From contig CM018692.1 in NCBI GenBank assembly GCA_009363875.1, forward strand, positions 93,896,137 through 93,960,136: DNA of 64,000 bases, in the 5' to 3' direction. The first letter of the stretch is position 1; every line of letters starts with the position of its first letter. Below, one piece after another: positions 9,966 through 22,053 of this stretch. Made by a program: the position numbers and the translations under genes. The notes beneath the pieces are model-generated. The model saw only the letters and a program-made list of their open reading frames with translations, made no database searches and was not told the DNA's origin. The stretch comes from Mikania micrantha (Eukaryota > Streptophyta > Magnoliopsida > Asterales > Asteraceae).

Positions 9966-12662
9966 TGTCGCACCCCGGCCTTCCCGGCCTGAATGAAAGG
10001 GCGCGACTCGACTGATCTGGCAGGATCGCAGTCTCCGGTCACACAGTATAGCGAGACCTACATGTCTGGTTACGTACGTACACCCAATAATATGGATAAA
10101 ACAGTTTGGTAAAATCAGAGTTGCGGAAGTTTAATAAGATCAAACAGATTCGGTTCATAAACTGCGGAAGCGTTAATTAAAACAGCTTTCAAAATCAACA
10201 TTAAGTAATAGTTTGCGGAAGCGATTTAAATTGTTTAACAATACATGACAATCAAATGTTTAAATATTATCAAATGGCCTAAGACACTACAGTAGATGCA
10301 TGGACTCCATCCTAGCATCATATTTCTTGTGCGCGTGCCTTATCTACCTGAGAAAACATGCGAGAAAAAGGTCAACACAAAGGTTGGTGAGAGCACAGGT
10401 TTTATATCAGCAGTAAACATCAAAATGTTTAAAGTAAATGTTTGCAGGTTTACATTTCAATACAAATGCAATATCCATTGATAGCTAGTCAATATGAGTT
10501 ATACCATATGCGGGTTCGCAACCGAAGCTAACATGTTGCCTCCCGCCATATCCATCCAACAAGATATGGCAATGTTGTTTGGTCAATTATGCACTGTTCC
10601 GACCTCCAGTCGGGATGGCCATACGGCGCACAACAGTGGGGCTTGTTAGGCCCAAATAGTACTATTCAGAATTCCCACGCTAAGCGCAACGCGCTATTAA
10701 CGGTTCGAGGTTTATTTAATGAGGACTTATCAGTTTTGTGGATGAATGCCACACATATGCATATACGATATTAGCATGTACAAAAGTGACCAAAAGTGTG
10801 TATGTTGTTCAAAAATAGTTGTATGCAATGTTTTCTCCCCCAAAGGTAGAAAATGTAAAAGGGGCCGTGAACTCACCTGATTAGCAGTTCCGGTATGTGT
10901 GTTTGCTACCTGCGAATGCTAGCACCTGCTAGTATGAACCTATAACCATATAGGTTGTGAGTATGAGTTTTGTGGTGTGTTGTAATCCATAAAACTCCAA
11001 GTGTCGGTGTGCTCAACCGAGTGTGTGTGTTGACTAGTGAGACTCGACGAATCGTTGGTGACACATTTGTTGTGTTTATGTGTCTTAATGCAAATAAGAC
11101 ACCAACATGCATTCCTATAACCAATCATGATGTTTCCACAAAAGCAAGTTTTGAAAATCGTAACGTTTCCGTTTCGGGGAAACTTTCTATATTTAGAAAG
11201 TTTCTATTTTTGGAAAGTATGGTTATGAAATCCCATTTCGTAAAACAAATCCCTCTAGTATGTTTGTAAAAACATGTTTATACACTTAAAACACATCGTT
11301 TGCGCATAAATCGCTATTTATGCCATTTTGCCCAAATAAAGTTTCCTTATTTGGAAGGTATCCGTTTAAAACTCGTTTTCACAAATCCAAGTTTCCAATA
11401 TGTTTAGAAATCATTTTTAAACAGATCACAATGATCACAAATCATCAAAACATTCGTAAACATCAAAATCCCTCTTTTGATTTACAAAAGTTTCCTTATT
11501 TAGCAAGTTATTACAAAATCATGTTTTTGATGAAATCAAATATCCAAATGTGTTTCTAAACACTCCAATATACATTCGACAACATCTAGACATATCTAAC
11601 ATGTCTAGATCATTACAAATCTAAGACATGCACATAAAAGTTTCCTTTTATGGCAAGTTTCACAAAAACATCATCAAATCAATAATAACTCAACCAAAAT
11701 TCAATCCCATCAATCCTATGCTCTAAAATCAGTATATCTACACTAATATCACACAAAATCACCAACAAATTCGTGTAAACTAATCACATGGAGTTGCATG
11801 TGTTCAAACACACTTGCATGTGTGTTTTTACATCATGCATGTACGATCTAATGCTCGATAAACATTTAAACTACCTTAGATGGCAAGATTCAGTGGGGAT
11901 GGCTACTGATGATGAAGTTCCAGTGGTTGATGGTCGTTTATGGCTTCCTTGCTCCACCCCCAAGCTCCAAGGACTCCAAAAACACTTCAAGTTGCAAGGA
12001 ATAGCTTCAATGATGCTACCAGGGGGTTTGGGGGCTTGCTTCAGTGAGTTTGGGTCGATTTGCAGAGGGAATGCTCGGTGGTTTGGGGTAAAAACCGAAC
12101 AAATGGCTTGGAGTTGATCTTTATAAAAATTTTGATCTGCATGGCCTTCGCGTACCGCGAAGGCTGATCAAAAAGCTCATCGCATAACGCGACGAAATTC
12201 GAGATCCTGAGTCCCCGCTACTGCTTCGCGTATCACTGAGCCCTTCGCCAAGGATCTTTCGCGTACCGCGATGGGTTCACTTTCTTGTTTTTCGATTTCG
12301 ATGATTCGATTTCGCTCGTGATCGATTCCCAACGTTTATCCTAAACACCTAATGCATGTTTAGCACATAATCATATAATAGCACATAAGTTTGATTGATC
12401 ACCAACGTTCGTGAGACTCGTGTGTGTTTCGATAATTCCTCGAATTATGTTTGATAGTTTGTGTTCGTGTCTTACAAAGTGTTTGCATGCTTGATTAATC
12501 CTAATCAACGTGTAATGCACAATTCAATAATTCTCCAAATTATTGTTTTGTGTTTGTGTCTAGTTCATCTAATTAACCATAATTAAATGAAATGCAACAA
12601 GTATGAATGTGAAATGTAAAGTTGTAAGAGTTGCAATTTACCTGAAATTGCCGGGTGTCACA
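9966..12662 (-). mobile_element. Solo gypsy LTR with exact GAAAA target duplication
   Basis: On the plus strand the element runs from TGTCGCACCCCGG to CCGGGTGTCACA and is flanked by GAAAA at 9961-9965 and 12663-12667. On the minus strand it therefore reads TGTGACACCC...GGGGTGCGACA. Its donor TCAG|GTGAGT is at 10877/10876, followed by CCCC (10864-10861) and GGGGG (10841-10837). The CTCACCAACC block is at 10391-10381 and the acceptor ends at 10348. A CpG-dense patch at 12145-12290 repeats TTCGCGTACCGCGA twice. No internal domain or second LTR is present, so it is a solo LTR. It is inserted in the LTR described above. Confidence 0.85.
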
Positions 12663-13299
12663 GAAAAACCGTGATTTTTAGAGTTAACCGTTAAATTTTC
12701 AGACAACAGACTTTATCTGAATTTTAGCCTAAGAAAATGAAGTTAATTAACCAAATGATATCTAAGGTCATTATTATTAACTAAAATTTAATTATTTTAA
12801 AAAGATTAAATTTTCTAGTAATTTTAGAATAAAAAGCATGATAAATAAAATTTTCAGTACTAAATTTATACACCGTAGGACTCAGATTATACCTGTTGTA
12901 TCTTTAAAATCACCACCATACTTTCTTGTGATGACATGTGGGTGATACATGTCATGAGAAGACCAAAGTAAGATCTATAAAATCTTACAAAATCTCACTA
13001 TTTCCCAACATAATCATTCTTATACAACATCACACTCCAACTTTCTCTTCCTCCTCCCTCCATACGTATCCCACACCACAATCAACATTTTCTTTCACCA
13101 TTTTTAATATCTTCAAGATTTCTTACTCCATTCTTGTCAAGTTTTGTTGGTTGAAAAGAAATGGTGCAGGAACATACACATTTTACTTCCTCAATCTTCA
13201 TCACTAAGGTATAATCACTTTTCTTCATATTTTATTTTGGGTTTTGATTCAAAGTTGTTCACCTAAGATTTTGATCTTAAAAACTAAGTGGGTGAGTGT

Positions 13300-13536
13300 G
13301 TCATGTGTGTGTGTATAAATGTATGTGTGTGTATATGTTACTTGCATAATATGTATAGATATATATATATATATATATGTAGTGTGTGTTAGATGATGAA
13401 ATTTAAAGACATGCATGTATGTATACCCATATATGCGTATGTATATATGATTTTTGTGGCATGCATGCATGTATGTATATGTATGTATGTATATATGATT
13501 TTTGTTGCATGCATGTATGTATAGGTATGTATATGC

Positions 13537-13586
<50 letters not shown>

Positions 13587-13760
13587 TAGAGAAAGTAAAA
13601 TAAATATATTAATATATATATGTACGTATGTATGTATATGGATGCATGCATGTGTGAATATATGTATATATAAGCATGTGTGAGTAATATATGTATTTTA
13701 ACATACATGCATGATTTATATGGATGCATGTAGATATACGTATGTATGTATGCATAAGTA
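13300..13760. repeat. Degenerate ATGT/TATG/GCATGC microsatellite island
   Basis: Mixed runs of GTATGTAT, TATATATA and GCATGCATG are followed by a (TG)n-(AG)n stretch near 13550-13590. ORFs in the reverse direction here are simple-repeat translations and not genes. The island lies in the leader/intron part of the outer LTR. Confidence 0.85.
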
Positions 13761-15414
13761 TATGTTAAATATTACATATAATCATAAGAAAGAAAGTTGT
13801 TAAGTTTGGATGGTGAGTGATGAACACTTGGTTGTTCATCATGCATCAAAATTTGTACATTTTGTGTAAGTTGTGTAAATAAAAGATTTATGTAAATCTG
13901 GAAATTTTGGTTAAAACATGATGTATTTTGATGATAAAAATGATATCTTCACATAAAAAGTAATGATAAATAGTTGGGTAATTAACCATAACTGTTACAA
14001 ACTTGAAAATGGGTATTTTATATAATAAAAACACTTAAAGAAGTAGATTTTAATAAAATTTATTTTCTGGACAGAATATTGTTGTAAAAAAAGATGATAT
14101 TTATGTATTTTTAAAATATAAAATAAAGTTTGATAATTGCATGCTTGTATACTAGTTGTTCGTGACGAAATACGCGCCCTTTCGGTCGATTTTGGCATAA
14201 AAAGAACAATTTTGAGAATCTGAATTTTTGAACAGAAAATTTAGTTATATTTTATGTTTAAAATAGTTTATTTAAGTCAAACAAATTATTGGCTATGGGT
14301 ATGGGTTCAATATCTGAAAACTATACCCGAAAATACGTGTTTTCGACTATTTTTAACTTACGAAAAGGCTCGTTTTATAAATCTGAGTTTGATCAGAAAT
14401 TTTATACAATATTTTGATAAAAATCCATAATCTATGATATATAAATGTTTTGAGATAAGTATACAGTGATATACTGGAAAACTATGTTTGAAAATGGCAT
14501 AAAAACGTCGACTTAACACGAAAATACGACGTAGTTGTGAGCCTGATTTTGATCAGCCAATCTAGTCTAAAAATAAGTAAAATATACTTATTAGTAAGTG
14601 TTAAAAAGTAACTTAAGTAATATTTGCATGCTTGATGTGTAGGCAATGTATTTTTTTTTATACAACACATTATCATAAGTCCCACGCTATCACAATCATT
14701 TAACTCGCGAGGTGAGCCAGTGGACAGGTATTGGATAGAACTATTCGGGGCTGACAAACCTCACCTATGGTTTGGTCGCGCCAACCAACGCTTTGTTGTA
14801 GGCAAGTAGGTGAGTATACTCCGCACGATTTTTGTTTTATGATATCCGTTATGGATTTTTATTTGACAATTGTCGTGTGCATTTGTCTCTGCGCAGACAA
14901 GTCAGAGGTTTGATTGTGAGCTCATGTTATTTACTTTCACACACATTAGATCATGATATACTTGGCATATAATTGCGCGCATATTATTACATTTTTTTAG
15001 ACAAATCTGTGAACTCACCAACTTTTTAGTTGACGCTTTTAAGTGTGTTTTCCAGGTCATGACAATTACAATGACAAGGATGTATTAGTACATCAAGACA
15101 AGTTTTTATTAAGATGGTTACTATATGTACTTTATTAGGCAATTATTTGTTGTTACTATCTCGGTTTGTAAATTGTGCCCGTTATATTTGTTGTTCATGT
15201 ACTTGTTTGTATTTAGATTAGTACTAGTAGAAACTATAATGTAACATGCATACTTAGACAAAATGTCGAACGTATGTCTTGGTACATTTAATGAAGTGTT
15301 TTATTAAACTGATGTGCTATGACATACGATCGGGTCGCATTCCCGCTTTTCCGCCAAAGGCAGGGTGTGGCACGTTACATTTCCCGTGATTCCGCCATAG
15401 GCGGAGGTATCACA

Positions 15415-15847
15415 GTCCGTTCGTATGAAACGAGTATTCGATCATAATGACGTACTCCTAAGAAATACGAACTTAAACATAAGTACACATTGTATAATCA
15501 TAAAACCAAACCATACAAAAATTTACATTTTCTAATACTATTACTATTTGAATATTATTATTTAACTATTTATTTAATTATTAATATATTTAATTACTAG
15601 TATTATTTAAATATTATTAATAGGTGAATATTATTATTAAATCTAAATAGTTTGTAAAGTAATTACGATCAAATGATATAAACAATACAACTACTTGATA
15701 ATGTATGAATATGTTATAAGTTTGTGCATAAGGCGCAAAATTTATGCGACCTTTTGGGTTCTAAATTTATGTAAATGGTTGTGTCGTAATTGCGATCAAA
15801 TCAATATCATTATGACTATTATCTGATAACATAAAGACATGTAAAAA
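15415..15847. repeat. Left half of an interspersed repeat, interrupted by a solo LTR
   Basis: From about 15630 to 15847 the sequence aligns base for base, with substitutions, to 57975-58195. It resumes at 18787-18890, which aligns to 58196-58290. Shared words include AATTACGATCAAA, GATAATGTA and ATTAAAAATATGTG. The second copy lies within a minus-oriented Helitron-like block, so this is probably a Helitron copy too. 15415-15630 is AT-rich and otherwise blank. Confidence 0.6.
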
Positions 15848-16966
15848 TGTAACACCCCGACCGATGACGGAAACATCGGGGTGACACGAAGTGTAGGTTG
15901 TTCATATCACAAGGTATACATTTGTAAATAATTCAAACATCACATTCAATTCATCATTAAATTCCATCATTTAATACATTGCTTAAAATTCAAACCCTAA
16001 CTATTACATCAAATGAATTCAAAACATCAAACATGAATAAAATCAAATCCAAGCTCAATAATATAGCTAATTGGCATTCTCACCTGAAACATGTTTAAAA
16101 ATCAAGTGCCAAGTACAAAGAGTTGGTGAGTTATCATAGGTTTGGTCATATCAAAATAGTGTAATAATAGATAAGTTAACACATGTGATAGCTAAGCTAA
16201 ATGCACAAAGATTGTAAATGAATAAACATTAGATCAGATAGTTAAGTTTGACCAGTAGGGAACAATCACCGCGAGCTTTCCCCCATAGGGAAAACCCATC
16301 CTGGGTGGGTGGTCTGTCCAATGGATCCATTATTGCTGCAATAGATAAGTTGTGATCAATGCAATGCTCAATAGTTAAGTTCAATAGATAAATTCAAAAC
16401 AACTAAGGACATTTAAGCTGAGTTCACATGGTTTAAAGATAAGTTAAGTTCAAAGACAACATGTTTCACCCCAAAAGTTCAAAACAAGTAAAATAGGGGC
16501 TATGAAGGCTCACCTTTTGATAAGTTTGATAGCCTTGTAACAGATAATCAAATAGTGGCTCAAGTTGTCCAACAAGTTCAATATCAACCTATATTGTTTA
16601 TTTTATATAAGTTCAAGTAGCTATGACTTCTTAGGAATTTCTAAAGTTTAAATAGGTCATTGAGTTCAGTTTTGTTTTTGTGGTATAGTTGAGTGTTTTA
16701 AGATTTGTTTTGTTCAAAGTGATGATTAAATCTTATTTGGTTTTGTTTGTAAAAGTTACAAATAAATAGTCTTTCTAAAGGTGATATTCTTTAAAATATA
16801 AATCATTCAAATGTTTTAAAGAATGAAAGAAATTTAAGTTTGTAAGTCCAAAATAATTTTAAAGATATTTTAAATTAACAACCAATATTAAAAGATTTGT
16901 TTGGTTTAAATAATTTGTGGGTAAATTTAATAATTTCATATCTAAAATAAAACAAACAAACACTAT

Positions 16967-17035
16967 TAAGTAGGGTCTGGGGGGGAGTGATGAACACAAA
17001 CCCTACCCCTACCCAAAGTGGGTAGAGAGGCTGCA
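16967..17035 (-). mobile_element. Au-type SINE 3' fragment, antisense
   Basis: The plus strand reads AAGTAGGGTCTGGGGGG, then ACCCCTACCC and GGGTAGAGAGGCTG. This is the reverse complement of the conserved 3' region of plant Au SINEs (CAGCCTCTCTACCC...CCAGACCCTACTT). A related fragment is at 44431-44520. It is nested in the solo LTR. Confidence 0.6.
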
Positions 17036-17346
17036 ATTTAAATTTTTATAAGCTATCTTATTAAAACAAAAGTTTAGTTACGGAACATTGAAATATAAAA
17101 ATCATTTGTACGTTAAGTTGTAAAAACAAATATAATTTTATAATAATTTAAAATATTATTTGTTACACTTTTTAAAATAAGTTATTATTATCATATTAAA
17201 TGGTTAAAAAAACATAGTTTATACATATTGGAAATATATATATATATATATAAACGTGTATCAAAAACATTTAAGTATTTAATCCATTGAAATAATATAT
17301 ATGCTATATATGTTACTATTACTCTTATTTATTTATTTTATTTATC

Positions 17347-17348
<2 letters not shown>

Positions 17349-17389
<41 letters not shown>
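17349..17389. repeat. (TA)n microsatellite
   Basis: About 20 TA units lie inside the solo LTR; a shorter run lies at 17238-17251. Confidence 0.9.
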
Positions 17390-17391
<2 letters not shown>

Positions 17392-17504
17392 AAACTTTTT
17401 TATTAAGTTATAAGTTTTAATTTATAAAAATTTTCTGTAAAAACAGAATTTTAAAAATAAGTAGTTTGAAAGTTATAAAATAAATACAAAAATTTGGTTC
17501 AAAA

Positions 17505-17580
17505 CCGGTTGGGAACTGACTCGAACCTGCAACCTCTTAAACGAACACCACAAGCGATACCGGTTGAACCAAAGGCCTAA
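17505..17580 (-). other. tRNA-like patch, possible SINE head
   Basis: On the minus strand it contains GGTTGCAGGTTCGAGTCAG, with a B-box-like GGTTCGAGTC (complement at 17517-17527), preceded by a region resembling a tRNA D-arm. No cloverleaf can be drawn with confidence and no poly(A) tail is obvious. Confidence 0.35.
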
Positions 17581-18908
17581 GCCGCGATAGGATTCCTTCC
17601 AAAATGGTTTTAACATGGACTGAAACCTTCCCCCAAATCAGTTTAAGAACCAAAACCCTAGCATGTTTTGTTGATCAAATTCGAACGATAAAGAATCTGA
17701 TTGATGTCAAAACCATGGCGCTTTCATTAAGCTTTGAAAAACGATTCGAATGGTACGTATACCACTAACCTTTGTTTGGGAAATTATGGATTTCGATTGA
17801 GAGGACGAAACGACGAGCGGTCGAGTCTTAAAGGCGTTGATTCGCAATTTATATTGCCTGTAAGTGTGTTTTGACTGTACAGAGACCCGCGTTAACACCA
17901 CAGGAACATTTTGGACGATTTCAATTGGTATTTATACTCGTTCTCATAGGATTCAAATTCCGGTCGAAGGTTCATAGTTTTGGAAACAATTCTTGATTGA
18001 TACGACTGTAAATTCTTTTAATTAATGATTAGTATTGGTTAACGCATTAAAATCCTTTCCTATTTGATCTAAATCGGACATGAAACATGCTGTAATCGAG
18101 CGGATGATAAAACAGGTTGAAGATGGATTCACGGGTCAACCCACCGTAAAATGGGTGAGGATGAAGTGATCTTTGGGCTCTTGACAGAAATAGCCCTTTA
18201 TAGTTTTCCTTTGTAAAAATAGTTTCAATTCTGCCACTTTTAACCTCTTAACCTTATAAAACAATGTTTTAAATTGTAACAAAATTTTTATAATTTATTA
18301 AAATTCCATACAACTAATATAACTAAATTAGTTATATTTTTATAATGTTTTAAATACAATATTCTTAAAACAAAGTTTTTTGTAATATTTATTTAAAGTT
18401 TAGGAAATTAATTATGATTAAGTGTTTAACTTATTTATCATAAAATGTTTTGTAATTTTTATTAAAATTTTATAATTATAATTAAGATTTATAAAAATGT
18501 TCTAAATCTTATAAAACCCATAAGATTAAATAAATTTAAAATATGTTTTTGTTTCAAAATCTTCATCTTGTGAAATTTTAAATAATTACATACGTATTTA
18601 ATCATATACATATATAAGTGTATTAAAGATATTTAAATCTGTTTTCTCATATGTGTATGTATATATATATAAATATTTGTATAACTATACATATATATGT
18701 GTACAACTCATAGATGAAAATTTCAAATGACATCATAAATTATTTAATATTTATAATTGTTTATTATACAGGAATGTTACAAAAAACATGTGAATATTAA
18801 AAATATGTGTGTAAAGTAGGAGCGTAATTTAAAAATGAGAGTAAAAAGTTCAAAGCGTAACTTTGGAATTAATTCAATTTTGAGACCCTTTTAAAGGAAG
18901 CTCTTACT

Positions 18909-19060
18909 TTTTGAAGCGGTTTGGTTCCTATCTTTTGAAGCGGTTTTGCAGCTAAAACCGTAATTTTTGGAGGGGTTTGTTTTTCGAAAGAAAGTTTTGA
19001 AGCGGTTTGTTTCATATAGTTTTTGCAGCAGTTTTTTTCAATCGTTTGAAGCATTTTTTA
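18909..19060. repeat. Short minisatellite TTTTGAAGCGGTTT
   Basis: Six degenerate copies start near 18910, 18933, 18964, 18994, 19020 and 19043. The core is TTTTGAAGCGGTTT with variants such as TTTTGGAGGGGTTT and TTTTGCAGCAGTTT, and spacing is 23-31 bp. It lies at the right edge of the interspersed repeat, where the copy at 58.3 kb diverges. Confidence 0.65.
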
Positions 19061-19652
19061 TGGTAAACGTTTTTTAAAGTGGTCTTACTATGATTATTGT
19101 ACTATTATTAGTGTTCACTTTAACTGCCGATAACTAATGTATATATAGTAATTGTCTAATGTTTGAAAATGTTGTTTTTTTTATTTTAAATAATATATGG
19201 TCAAATTTAACTTTAATGAACAAATTTAATTTTGTGCACATGAGGTCATGTATATATAAAAAAACGAATAAAATAATTGAAAATGTTATATATACTTGAT
19301 ATTTAAAAAGTTACATAAACCAAAAGAATGTTGGCCTACTGATTATCACTTTGACTTTAGTGTAGGAGGTTTTGGTTTGAATCATGTCCAAGACGTATTT
19401 GTTGAGCCAAGATTTAGGGGTTTACCTAGATGTAAGGTTCCTCATGAGGTGGGCTCTGACGTATGCCATAAAACGTCAAATCTGAGAGGACATTTGAAAT
19501 CCCATCTCATGTGTCTAGTTTCCATGTCGTTCAAAAAAAGATACTCCTTTAAAAAAGCTTATGTGTAGCATATGTGGAATAAAACTCTATTACACATATT
19601 GATTAAAATATAATATAATCATTAAAAAATATTGTGTCAAAATATGTATGTA
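19061..19652 (+). other. Gene-free flank with a possible SINE
   Basis: AT-rich sequence. At 19330-19470 a GC-richer patch contains a B-box-like GGTTTGAATCA (19373-19383), followed by GGGTTTACCTAGATG and GGTTCCTCATGAGG, resembling the body of a tRNA-related SINE in sense orientation. The ORF at 19296-19568 is not supported by any domain. Confidence 0.35.
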
Positions 19653-19657
19653 AAAAT

Positions 19658-21701
19658 TGTGACAAATACAGTTGAGAATTATGTCATCAATGACATGAGC
19701 ACATTTGGTCGTTCTAGAAATCCACATTGATTTGATGATTGTCATTATTCCAAGTTGATAGTATGCGAAAAATGGTGAACGTGGGCGAAAACCGTGCGCG
19801 AAAGAAACGAAGATAAATTCAAAAATTGGACGAAATAGAGCTGGGGTAGTACGCCCTGGGCCACGCACCCAGTTGGGGCGGTACGCCCGGCGTGATTTGA
19901 GGCGGTGGATCAGCTTGAAATATCAGATTTCTTCCAGAACGTAATTTTTTCCTTCATTTCGACCTTGCACGACTTTCAGACGACCAAACCTTCATTTCCA
20001 GCCCTCAAACTCTATTTTGAAGCCATCAGAAGCCATAGATCGCACCAGGATCGTATCTACAAGCCCTGATCGTTGTTCTACGCGCAGAAATCTGCCAGAT
20101 CAGGTAACGGTTCGTTTTAACCTTCTAACTTGATAATGAGTGATTAGATCTTGATTTTGAACGTAATGATATAGTTAGGCTTGTTGATTATTGCCTAGAT
20201 GATGGCTAGGATTGATTATAAACGAATAACACGATGTTTTAACGGGTAAATCCTTGTTTTGATCCGCTGTAATGCCCGGTTTGCATGAAATCATACCCAT
20301 GATTATAATGGTTTAAACCATTTGATTATGACAATGTAGGTGATAAGTTTGGTTAATCTTTGAAATGCAAGGTTAAATCCAAGTGTTTCAAACTAATCAC
20401 AATCATTAACATACTCATTGGAACGATTATCTGATGTTTATGATAACAGTCAGATTAGTATGTTAAACATGGTTATTAACCTATTCTAATGCTACGTTGT
20501 GATATTTCATGATATTTGTATAATCAATAACAAGGATTGATCATTCCTAAGCCATTAAACTATCTAGAAACTATTATAGCACTATAATCAACAACATTAA
20601 CTATTTGGTTAATCCAAGATTATTTTGATTAATCAAGTGTGTCATCAACCTTGTATTAGGAACCTGAATTAGTTTAGGTTCCTACATTATCATACATTGT
20701 ATGATATAACATTAAATTAACTAATTACATACTTAATCTCAGTTTGATGACTGTTAAGACAATGTCTTTGAAATTGGACTTTCAGAAAGATCTAATCAGT
20801 AAATTAAAACATAAATAACTCATTAAACATAAATAAATTCAGAATTTCTCTATTACTATCAGTTGTGTGATATTCTGCTACTTATGAGTTACCAGGTAAG
20901 TTTTGTACAACCCCTTTTCTTTTTAATCTTTTATAAACATCGGGGTAGCACTGTGGAACTTTTCAGAACTATATGATATGTATCACTGTTATCTGCGTGA
21001 TTTCATGTGATTGTTGAGAGCTTGTGGATTTCATGGGATTTTACCTGTAGAACAGAAAACTATCACAGAACTTATAAGTCCTCATTTCCGAACTGTATCT
21101 AGTGAACCCATGTGGGGCCGAACAGAAAACAATGATTGTACTATCGGATGACAACCCATTAGCAGGGAGCTTGCAACTCCCCTTGGTGTAAATGTTTGTT
21201 ATCTGTTTCCATAACTTCTTAATGTAGTGATAAACATTATGACAATGAGGCACTAAGATATGTACCGACGGGTAATATCTTTATAGAACAGAACAGTCCG
21301 AAAGCAACTAGATACGGGTCCCATGGTTATCTTGAACTGAAATTTGTGAGAACTTGTATTGCATATCATCTTGTTGAATATGAACTTTACGAACTCACCA
21401 GCTTTGTGCTGACGTTTTAAATCTAAACATTTTTGCAGGGAGACAATGACCCACCGGGTGAGGCAGCACTCTAAACGCTTGTAATTAAATAAGTTAGTCA
21501 TGTAATAAACTTAGTTTGTAAACTGTACTGTTGATTGTAATAAGGATCCTTGTAATATATTTACTTTAAGTTAATCTATGTGCTATAATATCGGATCAAG
21601 TAAGTCACACCTCATCTCTGAGACATCACCACTATGCTTCCGCAACCATCTCAGACTGACGAATGACATCATCTCAGGTGACGAGAGGTGGGGGTGTGAC
21701 A
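19658..21701 (+). repeat. 5' LTR of the gypsy element
   Basis: 2044 bp, starting TGTGACAAATACAG and ending GGGGGTGTGACA. Compared with the 3' LTR it lacks about 29 bp just after GTGCGCGAAA (near 19803) and has about 97 extra bp near 21220-21317. In one stretch I aligned by eye (20103-20289 against 28827-29012) I counted 8 substitutions in about 185 bp. This is not a whole-LTR estimate, but it suggests an insertion that is not very recent. Confidence 0.95.
20891..21438 (+). promoter_or_regulatory. Intron-like module inside the LTR: donor, CCCC/GGGG hairpin, acceptor
   Basis: ACCAG|GTAAGT (donor at 20895/20896) is followed by ACAACCCCTTTT (CCCC 20911-20914) and ATCGGGGTAG (GGGG 20942-20945), which can pair. 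Further on come GAACTCACCAGCTTTG (from 21391), TGCTGACG, a pyrimidine-rich run and TTTTTGCAG ending at 21438. The 3' LTR has the same module (donor 29619/29620, CCCC 29635-29638, GGGG 29666-29669, acceptor 30061). Four other, dissimilar LTRs in the window share most of these parts in the same order. Splicing is inferred, not shown. Confidence 0.5.
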
Positions 21702-21704
21702 TGG

Positions 21705-21717
21705 TGGTATTAGAGCC
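21705..21717 (+). other. Primer-binding site, initiator tRNA-Met type
   Basis: TGGTATTAGAGCC begins 3 nt after the 5' LTR ends. It matches the usual plant PBS TGGTATCAGAGC (complement of the tRNA-iMet 3' end) with one mismatch. Minus-strand DNA synthesis would start here. Confidence 0.85.
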
Positions 21718-22053
21718 ACAGGTTATAGCGAATTAGGTTGAATTAGAGACCTATACTATAACCATAGGCTCGAATAGTGACATAGAGAGCACCGAACATA
21801 ACTAACGAACAAAACTTGTTTTGAATTAAGCTTGGATAATCATGTGGTACGAATTCCAGTTATGAGTGGCTAGCAAAACTGAAATTCGCAACACGTGTGC
21901 GTTCTAGTTTGATTTAATTAAAGCAAAACATTAATAACTAGAAGGACGAGTAGTTGCTTTGAGATAGGAAGAGACATCATATCATGTTCATGTTGAATAC
22001 TGTTATTCAATATTTATTTCATGGTACTGATTATAAATTTTGTTTGTACAGCG

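Larger units (their letters stand above)
9852..15414 (+). mobile_element. Probable gypsy LTR, split by a nested solo LTR
   Basis: Proposed ends are TGTAATATCCG at 9852 and GGCGGAGGTATCACA at 15414, imperfect inverted termini. Without the nested insertion the LTR is about 2.86 kb. It has a TATA-like CTATAAAATC near 12975, a pyrimidine-rich leader (13020-13200), a donor-like GTAG|GTGAGT near 14809, and the ACTCACCAAC-TTGAC block at about 15013-15034 followed by TTTTCCAG (15052). Flanking pentamers (GACGG left, GTCCG right) do not match well, so the ends are tentative. No gag-pol follows, so it is solo or truncated. Confidence 0.45.
15848..18781 (-). mobile_element. Solo gypsy LTR with AAAAA target duplication and visible empty site elsewhere
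   Basis: The plus strand starts TGTAACACCCCGACC and ends GGAATGTTACA, flanked by AAAAA at 15843-15847 and 18782-18786. On the minus strand: donor AAAG|GTGAG at 16514/16513, CCCC at 16499-16496, GGGG at 16472-16469, the CTCACCAAC block at 16131-16123 and acceptor TTTCAG ending at 16084. The paralogous repeat at 57975-58290 runs uninterrupted across this exact point, which independently confirms the insertion. No coding sequence is present; the LTR itself holds SINE fragments and a (TA)n tract. Confidence 0.9.

Noticed and set aside
11788..12117. 109-codon plus-strand ORF
   Set aside because: It lies antisense within a solo LTR whose sense strand is minus; no recognisable domain.
13249..13729. 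Two overlapping minus-strand ORFs rich in Tyr/Ile/His/Thr
   Set aside because: They translate the TATG/GCATGC microsatellite island; no start context, domain or conserved codon use.
17505..17580. Functional tRNA gene
   Set aside because: There is a B-box-like word, but no complete cloverleaf or anticodon arm could be drawn; more likely a SINE head.
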